A stretch of DNA of 64,000 bases from an uncultured Prevotellaceae bacterium (GCA_900316585.1 ONDM01000003.1:1-64000); one strand, 5' to 3'. Positions 52,525 to 61,850 are shown, counted from the first letter of the stretch. The notes: generated from the sequence alone by a model not told the origin. Translations and numbers: made by a program.

Positions 52525-54756
52525 TTAATTTTCAGTATACCAAGGCGCAGCAGGCTGTGCCCCCATCTCCATCTCCAAAGTAGCACCGCTCAAAATTTGT
52601 TCATGAGTGATATAGCTCTTGTCCAAAGGCTTTCCGTTCAGTTTCACACTTTGAACATAAATGTTCTCTGGGCTCACATGGTGAGCTTTTACGGTAAATG
52701 TCTTGCCGTTTTCCAGATGCATATGCACTTCCGGGAAGATAGGAGAACCAATTTCATATTCCCCGCTGACAGGATTCATGGGATAGAACCCCATAGCACT
52801 TAAGACAAACCATGCACTGGTCTGACCGCAGTCCTCGTTGCCACAAAGTCCTGCCGGAGTATTCAAGTACAGTTCCCTCATGACTTGTGAGGCATACTTC
52901 TGTGTCTTGTGTGGCTGTCCCACCTTATTCCATAGGTAGATGACGTGATGGCTCGGCTCGTTGCCATGTGCGTATTGACCTATCATACCTGTGCTGAACA
53001 ACGGCAGGTCTGCATCTGCCGATGGGTTATAGGTGAACATGCTGTCCAGTTTCTCCGTGAAACGTTCCTTTCCACCCACTAGTTCTATCAGACCAGGAAT
53101 GTCATGCTGAACCGACCAGAAATAGTGCCAGGCATTACTTTCACAAATAGCTTCTGTGTAGTCATCTGGACTGAATGGCTCCAAGAATTTGCCCTTATTG
53201 TCTCTAGGCTGCATGAAACTGGTAGCAGGATTGTAAACATTCCGGTAGTTCTGGCTACGTTTGTAGAATTCATCTGCAATCTCTTTCTTTCCCATCTTCT
53301 CTGCCATTTTGGCTATACAGTAATCGTCAAAGGCATATTCCAGGGTGCGGCTCAATGACCAATTGTCTGCATTGTATTCATCCACTACATCATAGGAAAT
53401 CCAGCCCAGTTTCTTGTACTGTCCTATACCACGGTATTCATCCAGATTGGCCGTATGGACACAAGCTTCCAGTGCCTTTTCCGCATCAAATCCGGTGATG
53501 CCTTTCAGGTAGGCATCGGCAATGACAGCTGCAGCATGGTATCCTATCATCATGTCTGTTTCACCGCCCCACATGTTCCATACAGGCAGTCTGCCGTTCT
53601 GCTCATGAAAGGCAATGAAAGCATTCACCATGTCACTGTCTCTGCTAGGCAGGATGCATGTGTATAGAGGATGTGCGGCACGGAACGTGTCCCAAATGGA
53701 GAAAGTGCTGTAGTTCTGCCATCCATCAGCCTTATGGTTTTGCTTGTCCGGTCCACGGTATCCACCATCCACATCGCAGAAAAGGGTAGGAGCTATCATG
53801 GCATGATACATAGCAGTATAGAAGATGGTCCGTTGGTCATCAGTTCCTCCGATAACCTCGATGGTTCCCAGTTCCTTGTTCCATTCAGTGGTGGTCTGTG
53901 CCAGCACTTTTTCGAAATCATCTTCCGGAACTTCAGCCTTCAGGTTGGCCTGTGCAGCTTTCTCGCTGGTAGGGGATAAGGCTGTGCTCACCAGAATCTG
54001 TTCGTCTTTTTGAGTCTTGAAATGGAAGGTAGCCACCAAAGCTTTTCCTATGACTTTCCCGTCCTTTTTCACTTCAGTAGTATCTATTTCAATTCTATCG
54101 AATGGCCTGGAGAAACGGGTGGTAAAATACAGATGCTGATCACGGCACCATCCTTCGGAGAAACGATAGCCTGAAACGGTGCAGGAATCCAGCATTTGAA
54201 GATCGGTGTCATCGGTGAAGTCCCAGTTCATGGCTTTTTTCAGATTTAGGATGACAGCTGCGTCACCCTCAGGGAAAGTATAGCGTTGGACACCACATCG
54301 GGGTGTGGCTGTCAGCTCCACGTTGATGTTGTAATCTGTAAGACGCACTTGGTAGTAGCCTGCGCGGGCTTGTTCATCGCTGTGTGAGAATCGGGAGTGG
54401 ATTCCCAGCTCGCCTTCCGCCTTACGGGCTGGGAGCATGACTGGCATGAAAAGCAAGTCATAGAGGTCGCCTGCTCCGGTTCCGGAAAGGTGAGTGTGAC
54501 TGAAGCCTGCTATGGTGCTGTCTGGATAGAAATAGCCTGCAATACGGTCCCAACCACCCGTACCGTTGTCTGGGCTGAGCTGGACCATGCCGAAAGGAGC
54601 TTGGGCCCCAGGGTAAGTATTTCCAGTGTAGTCTGTTCCTATGAAGGGATTTGCAATGGATGCATAGTCGGTTCCAGTAGTTTCCGTATGGCTGGTTCCA
54701 CAGGCTGTCAGCATGGCAACAGCTGCCACCAGTATTAGAGAATTAAGTCGGTTCAT
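52525..54756 (-). CDS. GH92 alpha-mannosidase lipoprotein
   Basis: The 743-residue protein has a lipoprotein signal (MNRLNSLILVAAVAMLTAC). GH92 motifs are YASIANPFIGTDYTGNTYPGAQAPFGMVQLSPDNG, the acid AHGNEPSHHVIYLWNKVGQPH with Glu600, and GNEDCGQTSAWFVLSAMGFYPMNP. It is the first gene of the three-gene mannosidase run and stands divergent to susC across an 876-bp control region. Linkage preference (alpha-1,2, alpha-1,3 or alpha-1,6) cannot be set from motifs seen here. A TAAATTTG box lies at 54791-54784. Confidence 0.93.
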   Translation of the reverse strand: MNRLNSLILVAAVAMLTACGTSHTETTGTDYASIANPFIGTDYTGNTYPGAQAPFGMVQLSPDNGTGGWDRIAGYFYPDSTIAGFSHTHLSGTGAGDLYDLLFMPVMLPARKAEGELGIHSRFSHSDEQARAGYYQVRLTDYNINVELTATPRCGVQRYTFPEGDAAVILNLKKAMNWDFTDDTDLQMLDSCTVSGYRFSEGWCRDQHLYFTTRFSRPFDRIEIDTTEVKKDGKVIGKALVATFHFKTQKDEQILVSTALSPTSEKAAQANLKAEVPEDDFEKVLAQTTTEWNKELGTIEVIGGTDDQRTIFYTAMYHAMIAPTLFCDVDGGYRGPDKQNHKADGWQNYSTFSIWDTFRAAHPLYTCILPSRDSDMVNAFIAFHEQNGRLPVWNMWGGETDMMIGYHAAAVIADAYLKGITGFDAEKALEACVHTANLDEYRGIGQYKKLGWISYDVVDEYNADNWSLSRTLEYAFDDYCIAKMAEKMGKKEIADEFYKRSQNYRNVYNPATSFMQPRDNKGKFLEPFSPDDYTEAICESNAWHYFWSVQHDIPGLIELVGGKERFTEKLDSMFTYNPSADADLPLFSTGMIGQYAHGNEPSHHVIYLWNKVGQPHKTQKYASQVMRELYLNTPAGLCGNEDCGQTSAWFVLSAMGFYPMNPVSGEYEIGSPIFPEVHMHLENGKTFTVKAHHVSPENIYVQSVKLNGKPLDKSYITHEQILSGATLEMEMGAQPAAPWYTEN

Positions 54757-54783
54757 AGTATCTGGTTATGTCTATAATCTTTG

Positions 54784-54838
54784 CAAATTTACAAAAACCT
54801 TGTGAGATGAAAAAATTTTGAGATGCAAAAGATGCAAA
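54784..54838 (-). promoter_or_regulatory. Candidate GH92 operon promoter and 9-bp repeats
   Basis: Minus-strand TAAATTTG (54791-54784) matches TAnnTTTG and lies 28 bp before the GH92 start. No clear -33 box was found. On the plus strand AGATGCAAA occurs twice in tandem (54821-54829 and 54830-54838), at about -37 to -55 from the expected start, and could bind a regulator. Confidence 0.45.
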
Positions 54839-54859
54839 GTTTCTGTTCTGCTGAAACGC

Positions 54860-54960
54860 ATAGTGGTTTGTCAGTCTACCTCCTAGTATGTACTCCTTAC
54901 GGGGGTAACATGCCTAAGTGGGGTAAGACTTAAGCCTACCATGTAACGAGCCACCATCGA
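54860..54960. other. Unexplained structured-looking segment in the control region
   Basis: This 100-bp stretch has higher G+C than the flanking A+T-rich DNA and partial inverted matches, such as GTAACATGCCTAAG (54906-54919) against the later CTTAAGCC...ATGTAAC (54929-54945), and GTGG near 54863 against CCAC near 54952. No ORF, tRNA or known element is recognised. It may encode a folded leader or be the remnant of a mobile repeat. Confidence 0.3.
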
Positions 54961-54973
54961 AGGGCAAAAATTT

Positions 54974-55010
54974 CTCTCCAGTTAGAGAAATATTTTTCTC
55001 CTTAAGGAAA
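54974..55010 (+). repeat. Dispersed intergenic repeat, copy 2
   Basis: This 37-bp element reads CTCTCCAG at its start and includes AGAGAAATATTTTTCTC (54984-55000) before an AAGGA end. It matches the reverse complement of 26760-26795 for most of its length. It lies about 50 bp before the 23-bp tandem repeat array. Confidence 0.65.
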
Positions 55011-55062
55011 CCGGAAAAATGACATAATTGACATGCTTGAAAAGGGCAGTTAGGAAGCCTTT

Positions 55063-55173
55063 TGAAGATTACTAATCTTAGGTCCTGAAGATTACTAATC
55101 TTAGCCCTTGAAGATTACTAATCTTACTGCATGAGGATTACTAATCTTATTCGGGAAAGATTACAGTTTTAAG
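55063..55173. repeat. 23-bp tandem repeats with palindromic core
   Basis: Four units of exactly 23 bp (55063, 55086, 55109, 55132) contain AAGATTACTAATCTT, a perfect 6-3-6 palindrome, except that unit 4 begins AGGATT. The 6 to 7 bp between cores vary (GGTCC, GCCCT, CTGCA, TTCGG). A fifth, decayed unit follows to about 55173. The array lies roughly 260 bp before the susC promoter and 300 bp from the GH92 start, so it is likely a multi-site operator or a repeat-based regulatory element. Confidence 0.85.
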
Positions 55174-55397
55174 TGCAGACTGAAATATGAGATAGACCTC
55201 TGCTATTTTATTATCTGCGAACTATAAAGGATTTTGAAAAATTTAGTTAACGGATTCTAGGTTTTATGCTCTTGTGGGAGTGCTGAACTCCCCATTAGAT
55301 AAAGCATTTCTACCAAATAGAATATTATAGTTGTCTTAAGCTCAAAAAAAACTGTTTGCGTTTCCTATAACATTTTTTAAGATTTTTTTCGAGAAAA

Positions 55398-55463
55398 AAC
55401 ATATTGAGATGTTATTTTTCCGTGACAAAATGTTGGAGGTTAAAAAAAAAAGTCCTAATTTTG
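55398..55463 (+). promoter_or_regulatory. susC promoter with adjacent dyad
   Basis: TTG at 55433-55435 and TAATTTTG at 55456-55463 are separated by 20 bp, a good Bacteroides promoter. Upstream, AACAT (55398-55402) and ATGTT (55409-55413) form a dyad with a 6-bp spacer, about 20 bp before the -33 box, a likely activator site. Transcription from about 55470 gives a 5' leader of about 160 nt before susC. Confidence 0.7.
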
Positions 55464-55632
55464 CAAAGAATTAAACTTAAACCTAAACTTTAAAGTGTGC
55501 TGTTTTTAACATAGGGGTAATAGCTAGATTGTTGAAACCCGATAAATGGGTGAAATACATTATTCTTTAAAGTTGTTTTGCTTGAGTTTACTTTTAATTA
55601 TTAACTATTATAAACACCAAAAAATTACAGTT

Positions 55633-58600
55633 ATGTCTAATAGACTTACATCAGTCAGCATTTTGCTTGCTATGATGGCTTTTAGTCCTATGCTTGCAAA
55701 TGCAGCTACAGACAATGTAGCAGGTGTGGAAATCACACAGCAGAGCAGTACTTGTAGAGGTGTCATTATCGATTCACAGGGTGAACCAGTTATTGGTGCA
55801 TCTATTCTGGTGAAGGGTACGACAACCGGTACAATTACTGACATGGATGGTAATTTTGAGATTAACAATGTAAGAAGAGGCGCTACACTGGTCATCTCTT
55901 TCGTGGGTTACAAGACCCAGGAAGTTGTCTGGAACGGTCAGACCCTGAATATTACATTGGAAGATGATGCGGCTACTCTGGATGAAGTTGTAGTTACCGC
56001 ACTTGGTATGAAGCGTTCAACTAAGGCTCTGGGTTATGCCATGACAGAGCTGAAGGGCGATGAGTTGGACGCTAACCTGATTAACCCAGTACAGGCACTT
56101 CAGGGTAAGGTAGCCGGTGTGGATATCTCAGCATCCGATGGTGGTATGTTCGGTGCATCTAAGATTTTGATCCGTGGTGCTTCCACCTTGGGTAAGAACA
56201 ACCAGCCTATCTACGTGGTTGACGGTATCATCCTTGACAACTCTATCGTGGAGAACGATGCAGACTGGGGATCTGGTGCAGCCAACTATGGTAATGAGTT
56301 GAAGAACTTGAACCCTGACGATTTCGAGACTGTATCTGTCCTGAAGGGTGCAGCTGCTACCGCACTTTACGGTTCCCGTGGTTTGAACGGTGCAGTGGTT
56401 ATCACTACCAAGAGCGGTAGAGGTAAGAAGGGTTTAGGAGTTAACGTAACTCAGACCTTCGGTTTCGACCGTGTAACTGGTCAGCCTAAGTTACAGAATG
56501 AATACATGGAAGGTTCCTTCCCAGGTTACAAGTCTGGTAACAATATCTTTGATGAGAATGAGGTTTACTATCTGAACGGTGATGGTTATCCATCTTATGT
56601 GGTGTTGGGCGACTATGGTGACACTGGTGTGGCTTTCGGTCCTACCTTTGAATATATGGCTAGCAAATACAGTAAGATGGAATGGTTCGACCACACTTAT
56701 CGTGATATCAAACCTTACAAGAACAACTTCAAGGATGCTTATGATACTGGCTTCAGCACCAATACTAACGTAGCTATCAGCGGTGGTAATGACACTACCT
56801 CTTTCTACACTTCAGTATCTTATAAGTATTCAGACGGTACATTGCCAAACAACTCTTTCCAGCGTTTCTCTGTATTGGCTAAGGCTGCTCACAAGATTAC
56901 CAAGGCTGTAGAACTGGAAGCTAGTATGACTTTCACCAACTCTACTCCACGTAACGCTCAGCCTAACATTGGTGAGAACTTCGGTCTGGGTGGATGGGAT
57001 CGTACTTACGATGCTAAGTACTTCCGTGATAAGTATAAAGGTGCTCATGGTGGTATTGCTTCTGCTACCTATGGTGATGAATATGGATATGTTCCTGGCC
57101 GTGATACATGGTGGAGCATCTGGGAGAACGACTACCGTCAGAAAGAGACTGTGGTTCGTCCTAACCTGAAACTGACTGTTGACTTCACCCCTTGGCTGAA
57201 GTGGCAGACAGAAGGCAGCTATAACTACTACTATGTACGTACTGAGAACAAGGTTCCAGGTGCTGGTTACCAGAATAAGGGTGGTGGCTATGGTGTCGGT
57301 TTCTCCAACAAGGAGCAGATTAACTTGAACACCAACTTGCTTTTCGACAAGGATTTGAATGAAGACTTCCATTTGAATGGTTTCTTGCGTTATGAGCTTT
57401 ATCATAACTTCCAGTCAGCAATGAGCTCATCTACCAAGGGTGACTTGATTATGCCTAACCAGTACTTCCTGGCTAACGGTAGCGACGGTTACAGTACCAG
57501 TGCAGCAGTTAGCGGTGAAAAGACTATCCAGTCTGTAGCTGCTCAGGTTGGTTTCAGCTATAGAGATCAGCTGTTCGTAGATGTAACAGGACGTAACGAC
57601 TGGTCATCTTCATTGGTTTATTCCGATGGACATGGTACCTATTCTTACTTCTATCCATCAATCAATGCTTCTTGGCTGGTTCATGAGACGCTGAGACTTC
57701 CTGAGTTCATCTCATTCTGGAAGCTGCGTGCATCTCTGGCACAGGTAGGTAACGATACCAGTGCTTATTACATCAACTCAGCATACTCCCTGAGGTCCTA
57801 TACAGGAAATGCAAGCGGTGCATTCTACACTTTGTCTTTGCCTGGTACTACTTATTCACAGAATCTGAAGCCTGAGAAGAAGACCTCTTGGGAAATTGGT
57901 ACTGACTTCCGTATCTTGAGAAACCGCATCGGTTTGGATTTCACTTTCTATAAGGAAAATACAAAAAATCAGATTATGACCGTTTCCATCCCTAATGTTT
58001 CTGGTTACAACAATGCATTGATCAATGCCGGTAACATCCAGAACTCTGGTGTGGAAATTGCTTTGAATACAACTCCTGTAGAATCTAAGGATTTCACTTG
58101 GGACTTGAACTTCACTTATACCAAGAACAAATCTAAGATTATAGAACTCTCTGACCTGGTTGCTGAATATATCACACTGCAGGGTTACACAAATTATGGT
58201 AACTATCGTGTAGGTTCTGTAGCAAAGGTTGGTGGTGCTTATGGTACATTGATGACTGATGCGGCTCCAATGCGTGATAAGGATTCTGGCATGCAGGTTC
58301 TGGCATATAGCGATTCTCGCCGTTTCGCTTACATCCGTCGTTCAGGTGTGGTAGAAGAGGTAGGTTCCATGATGCCTAAGTTCCTGGGCTCAGTAAACAC
58401 TAGCCTGAGATACAAGAACTGGACATTGCGTGCAAGCTTCGATATGCGATTTGGTGGTAAGGTAGCATCCTATGGTTCTCACTATGGTACTGCTTATGGA
58501 TATTTGGATACTTCATTGGCAGGACGTAATCCTAACCATGGAGGTATTACTTGGACTTCTAAGTTTGATGGTGTGACTTATACCGATGGTATCATTCCAG

Positions 58601-59049
58601 ACGGTTTGCTCCCGAAGGGTACAGTTATCAGCCAGCCTGACGGTTCTAAGTATACCGTAACTGGTGGTAGCGTTTCTGAAAATGGTCAGTCTTACCAGGA
58701 ACTTTACAATCAAGGATTGATTGAGCCAACTCATGCAGGTACTTGGATGTACTTTACCAATAGCTGGAGCCAGGCAGTCTTGAACGACAACTGGTTCGTT
58801 ACCTTGAACTACATTGCATTCCGTGATCTTTCTTTAAGCTATAGCTTCGACACTAAGATTGCTAACAAGATTGGTGCAAAGAGCTTGAACCTGACAGCAC
58901 AGGCACACAACTTAGGTTATCTGCTGAACTCCATGCCTAACAAGGAGAATCCTGAGGCAGTGGCAGGTACTGCAGCAGCTGAGTTCCGTATCCGTCAGTT
59001 CTCAGGTGTGACTACAAGCTTCACCTTCACTATCAATGCTAGCTTCTAA
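55633..59049 (+). CDS. susC: SusC-type TonB-dependent outer-membrane transporter
   Basis: The 1138-residue protein forms the outer-membrane channel of a SusCD importer. The start at 55633 (MSNRLTSVSILLAMMAFSP) gives a signal peptide ending ANA; upstream ATGs are rejected. Next come a carboxypeptidase-like regulatory domain (RGVIIDSQGEPVIGASILVKGTTTGTITDMDGNFEI), a plug (LDEVVVTALGMKRSTKALGYAM and VAGVDISASDGGMFGASKILIRGASTLG) and the beta barrel. No STN domain is present, so sigma/anti-sigma signalling through the protein is unlikely. It is followed by susD at 33 bp and is divergent from the GH92 genes. Confidence 0.97.
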   Translation: MSNRLTSVSILLAMMAFSPMLANAATDNVAGVEITQQSSTCRGVIIDSQGEPVIGASILVKGTTTGTITDMDGNFEINNVRRGATLVISFVGYKTQEVVWNGQTLNITLEDDAATLDEVVVTALGMKRSTKALGYAMTELKGDELDANLINPVQALQGKVAGVDISASDGGMFGASKILIRGASTLGKNNQPIYVVDGIILDNSIVENDADWGSGAANYGNELKNLNPDDFETVSVLKGAAATALYGSRGLNGAVVITTKSGRGKKGLGVNVTQTFGFDRVTGQPKLQNEYMEGSFPGYKSGNNIFDENEVYYLNGDGYPSYVVLGDYGDTGVAFGPTFEYMASKYSKMEWFDHTYRDIKPYKNNFKDAYDTGFSTNTNVAISGGNDTTSFYTSVSYKYSDGTLPNNSFQRFSVLAKAAHKITKAVELEASMTFTNSTPRNAQPNIGENFGLGGWDRTYDAKYFRDKYKGAHGGIASATYGDEYGYVPGRDTWWSIWENDYRQKETVVRPNLKLTVDFTPWLKWQTEGSYNYYYVRTENKVPGAGYQNKGGGYGVGFSNKEQINLNTNLLFDKDLNEDFHLNGFLRYELYHNFQSAMSSSTKGDLIMPNQYFLANGSDGYSTSAAVSGEKTIQSVAAQVGFSYRDQLFVDVTGRNDWSSSLVYSDGHGTYSYFYPSINASWLVHETLRLPEFISFWKLRASLAQVGNDTSAYYINSAYSLRSYTGNASGAFYTLSLPGTTYSQNLKPEKKTSWEIGTDFRILRNRIGLDFTFYKENTKNQIMTVSIPNVSGYNNALINAGNIQNSGVEIALNTTPVESKDFTWDLNFTYTKNKSKIIELSDLVAEYITLQGYTNYGNYRVGSVAKVGGAYGTLMTDAAPMRDKDSGMQVLAYSDSRRFAYIRRSGVVEEVGSMMPKFLGSVNTSLRYKNWTLRASFDMRFGGKVASYGSHYGTAYGYLDTSLAGRNPNHGGITWTSKFDGVTYTDGIIPDGLLPKGTVISQPDGSKYTVTGGSVSENGQSYQELYNQGLIEPTHAGTWMYFTNSWSQAVLNDNWFVTLNYIAFRDLSLSYSFDTKIANKIGAKSLNLTAQAHNLGYLLNSMPNKENPEAVAGTAAAEFRIRQFSGVTTSFTFTINASF

Positions 59050-59082
59050 ATTTATTCAACACAGATCTAATAATAGAAAGAT

Positions 59083-60972
59083 ATGAAACTTAATAAATTA
59101 TATTATGTAGTTGCCTTAGCTTCTGTGCTTGCACTGGGTACTAGCTGTGCTGATGACTATCAGAAACTGAATCAGGACCCTGCAAACGTTACAGTGACCG
59201 ATCCAAAGGCTCTTATGTCTCAGGCAATCTTAACATTCCAACCAAACGACTACTTGATTTGGTGGTATAATGTGAACTACTACACCCGCTGGGATCAGAT
59301 GGCTACCCCAACAGGCGGTTTCGGTGACTCTTTCACTGAGCAGGCAGAAAATGGTGGTCAGGGCTCCCAGTACATCGGTGTACTGAAATATCGCAACGCT
59401 ATTAAGTCATATATTGACTCTAATGAACTAGAAAACTTGAGAGGCTATGAGGCTGCTTGTACGGTTCTCTCTGTCTATCTGGGAATGTTCGATAGCGATA
59501 TGTATGGTGCTCTTCCTTATACAGAGGCTTGCCACTATGCAGACCAGCAGATATTGACTCCTAAATACGATACGGTAGAAGAGTTGTATAACACATTCCT
59601 TACTGAGTTGGATCAGGCTATCTCTTATTTCACCCGTTCCGACGTAGAGTCAAGTCCTGCACTGGATCAGGTTTACGCAGGTGACTGGGCAAAGTGGGCT
59701 AAACTGGCTAACTCCTTGAAACTGAGAGTGGCTGCTCGTCTGTATAACAACAATCCTTCCAAGGCTCTTAGCATTGTTAGTGAAGTGGCAAATGCATCTG
59801 TAGGCTACATGGATTCTTTGGACGATGACATGAAGTTCAATAAGGCACAATCTACCAACGGTGGTGACCAGGACTATGTATATGGTACTGGTAACAGCCT
59901 TGCTACTCCAGGTGCTAGTGCTAACGTATTGAAGTTCATGATGGATGCTAAAGACCCACGTATCCGTTTCATCTACACTAAGAACTCTTTGAACTCTACA
60001 GTTATTCAGGGTTTCATTGATGCAGGAAAATATAAAAATCTTCCTGATGAAGTGAAGCAGAACGTAGTGCTGGATAAGGATGGAAACTTCGACCACTGGG
60101 GTGGTATGGGTGAGCCTTGGGTTCGCTACATCGGTCTTCCAGTAGTAATGAATGGTAGCATCAAGCCTGAATATGCTAAGTATTTCAACTATGGTACCGA
60201 TTATCAGCTGAATGTAGAAGGTACAAACAAGAGCTACTATCCATTCTCTGTACAGTCTACTGAGCAGAAGAAGGGTCGCGATAACTTTACTGTTCCTACA
60301 CTGGGATCAAAGGTTATCCAGGATACTGAGGACAATCCATTGTACATCATGTATCTGACTGCAGCAGAGGTTAACCTCTACTTGGCTGAGTTCAAGTTGC
60401 TGGGTGCTAACTTACCACAGAGTGCTGAGTACTACTATAACCGTGGTGTTCGCTTCTCTGTTCAGGATTATGACTGGTTGGCTGCAAAGAACAAGATTCC
60501 TTATTACGGAACTACTTACGGATATGACCCACATGAGGTAGTAATCGACTTGAAGGATGGTGAAATCGATGCTATGATGGCTACAGATAACATCAAGTTG
60601 ACAGGTTCTACAGCAGATCAGCTGGAGAAGGTTTACCTGCAGCAGTTGATTCACTTCTCATTGCTTCCAGAAGATCAGTACGTAACTGCACGTCGTTCTG
60701 GTTATCCAAAGATTGGTTCAAGCTTGCTTCCATTCGTTAAGTTCGATGATGTTTCTCTGACTGCTATTCCTCGTCGTTTCGAGATAGCAACTCCAGATCC
60801 AACAGACGTAATGTATGACATCAAGACTGCCATCTATAAGGAGCAGGGATTCAATACACTGGGTTCTGGTAATTCAGGTTCTTCCTTCAACCAGACAGGT
60901 TCTGCTCTGAATACAGAGCGTGTATGGCAGGACAAGAATGCTCCTCAGTGGGGTTCTCCAATCAACCAATGA
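59083..60972 (+). CDS. susD: SusD-like outer-membrane lipoprotein (SusD-like_2 type)
   Basis: The 629-residue protein has a lipoprotein signal (MKLNKLYYVVALASVLALG, lipobox TSC before ADDY). The body matches the PF12771-type SusD-like family: QKLNQDPANVTVTDPKALMSQAILTF, then tetratricopeptide-like helices and RYIGLPVVMNGS. SusD lids the SusC channel and binds the glycan. A terminator follows at 60992. Together with susC it should import a mannose-rich glycan, judged by the GH92 genes nearby. Confidence 0.95.
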   Translation: MKLNKLYYVVALASVLALGTSCADDYQKLNQDPANVTVTDPKALMSQAILTFQPNDYLIWWYNVNYYTRWDQMATPTGGFGDSFTEQAENGGQGSQYIGVLKYRNAIKSYIDSNELENLRGYEAACTVLSVYLGMFDSDMYGALPYTEACHYADQQILTPKYDTVEELYNTFLTELDQAISYFTRSDVESSPALDQVYAGDWAKWAKLANSLKLRVAARLYNNNPSKALSIVSEVANASVGYMDSLDDDMKFNKAQSTNGGDQDYVYGTGNSLATPGASANVLKFMMDAKDPRIRFIYTKNSLNSTVIQGFIDAGKYKNLPDEVKQNVVLDKDGNFDHWGGMGEPWVRYIGLPVVMNGSIKPEYAKYFNYGTDYQLNVEGTNKSYYPFSVQSTEQKKGRDNFTVPTLGSKVIQDTEDNPLYIMYLTAAEVNLYLAEFKLLGANLPQSAEYYYNRGVRFSVQDYDWLAAKNKIPYYGTTYGYDPHEVVIDLKDGEIDAMMATDNIKLTGSTADQLEKVYLQQLIHFSLLPEDQYVTARRSGYPKIGSSLLPFVKFDDVSLTAIPRRFEIATPDPTDVMYDIKTAIYKEQGFNTLGSGNSGSSFNQTGSALNTERVWQDKNAPQWGSPINQ

Positions 60973-60991
60973 TGAACTAATTTAGTGATAA

Positions 60992-61026
60992 AGAGGGGTG
61001 ATTACTAGGGTTTTCACCCCTCTTTC
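60992..61026 (+). terminator. Terminator after susD
   Basis: AGAGGGGTGA (60992-61001) pairs with TCACCCCTCT (61014-61023), followed by TTCTACTTT. It starts 20 bp after the susD stop and separates it from the gene at 61108. Confidence 0.88.
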
Positions 61027-61079
61027 TACTTTAATTTGTTAAATACTTTCCTTATATTTATTCTTTACGGAAAAAGTGC

Positions 61080-61087
61080 TATCTTTG
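61080..61087 (+). promoter_or_regulatory. Candidate promoter of the secreted hypothetical gene
   Basis: TATCTTTG matches TAnnTTTG and lies 20 bp before the ATG at 61108. A -33 box was not recognised. Confidence 0.45.
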
Positions 61088-61107
61088 CAAAGGAAAAACT
61101 AATTCAA

Positions 61108-61788
61108 ATGAGAAACTATTTATCTATTATTTTACTGTTTTGTTGCAGCTTGACTGTTTCAGCTCAGAAGCCCAGAATTTATTTCTTCAATGACTTCGTT
61201 CAAAGCCGTATCACCTATAAGAATCATCAGCGTTTCATCGTGATGCTTAACTTTGATGCTGCCAATGGAGAAATGCTTTACAAGGAAGGGGATACCATGA
61301 TGTCATTGACCAATCCAGAGGCAGTGGACACTATCTCTGTGGGTGATCGTAAGTATGTGTATCATGACAGGAAATACTGTGAGGTCTTCCAGCGTGAGAA
61401 CGGTACCGTACTACTAGGGTGGAAACTCAAACAGGTTCACAAGGGACAGACGGGTGCCTTCGGGTTACCTACTCAGGCCCATGTACAGAAGTTGAGCACC
61501 GTAGATCTTTCAGGAATGGGACTTGGAGCCAATCCTAATGCAGGTATGGGATACATTAAATATGACAACTATGATGCTCCTACACTGGATGTATGGAAGC
61601 AGAAGAATGACAATACCTACTATTTCATCAAAGGCGGTAAAGAATACAAGGTCAGAACCCTTAAAAATGTCTATAAAGCATTTCCTCAGTACAAAGATAA
61701 AATTCAGTCTTTTGTCAAGGAAAATAACCTGGATATGATTCATGCTGACAATGCGGTTCAGATAATAGATTATATCTTTTCGCTTTGA
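61108..61788 (+). CDS. Unrecognised secreted protein
   Basis: The 226-residue protein starts at 61108 (MRNYLSIILLFCCSLTVSA), a signal peptide cut before QKPRIYFF. The mature part is soluble, beta-rich and basic (RITYKNHQRFIVMLNFDAANGEMLYKEGD, YYFIKGGKEYKVRTLKNVYKAFPQYKDKIQSFV). I do not recognise a family or active site. It sits between susD and the YitT gene, with its own -7 box and a strong terminator, so it is probably independent of the glycan operon. The frame start at 61036 is rejected because it lacks the signal peptide. Confidence 0.7.
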   Translation: MRNYLSIILLFCCSLTVSAQKPRIYFFNDFVQSRITYKNHQRFIVMLNFDAANGEMLYKEGDTMMSLTNPEAVDTISVGDRKYVYHDRKYCEVFQRENGTVLLGWKLKQVHKGQTGAFGLPTQAHVQKLSTVDLSGMGLGANPNAGMGYIKYDNYDAPTLDVWKQKNDNTYYFIKGGKEYKVRTLKNVYKAFPQYKDKIQSFVKENNLDMIHADNAVQIIDYIFSL

Positions 61789-61807
61789 TATTTTCATCGT
61801 ATAAAAT

Positions 61808-61850
61808 AGAAAGGCCTGCACTTATCAAAAAGATGCAGGCCTTTCTATTT
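61808..61850 (+). terminator. Terminator after the secreted hypothetical gene
   Basis: AGAAAGGCCTGCA (61808-61820) and TGCAGGCCTTTCT (61834-61846) form a perfect 13-bp stem with a 13-nt loop, followed by ATTTC. It starts 19 bp after the stop. The symmetric sequence could also act on the other strand. Confidence 0.85.

Noticed and set aside
55063-55173. A short CRISPR array
   Set aside because: Repeat units are 23 bp in all with only 6 to 8 bp between 15-bp palindromes, far too short for spacers, and no cas gene is present.
55546-55632. An upstream ATG extension of susC
   Set aside because: The signal peptide begins at 55633 and the extension would put a second hydrophobic stretch before it; the promoter leaves this part as leader.
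56830-57405. A 191-codon minus-strand ORF inside susC
   Set aside because: It is antisense to the strongly supported susC and shows no signal or motif.
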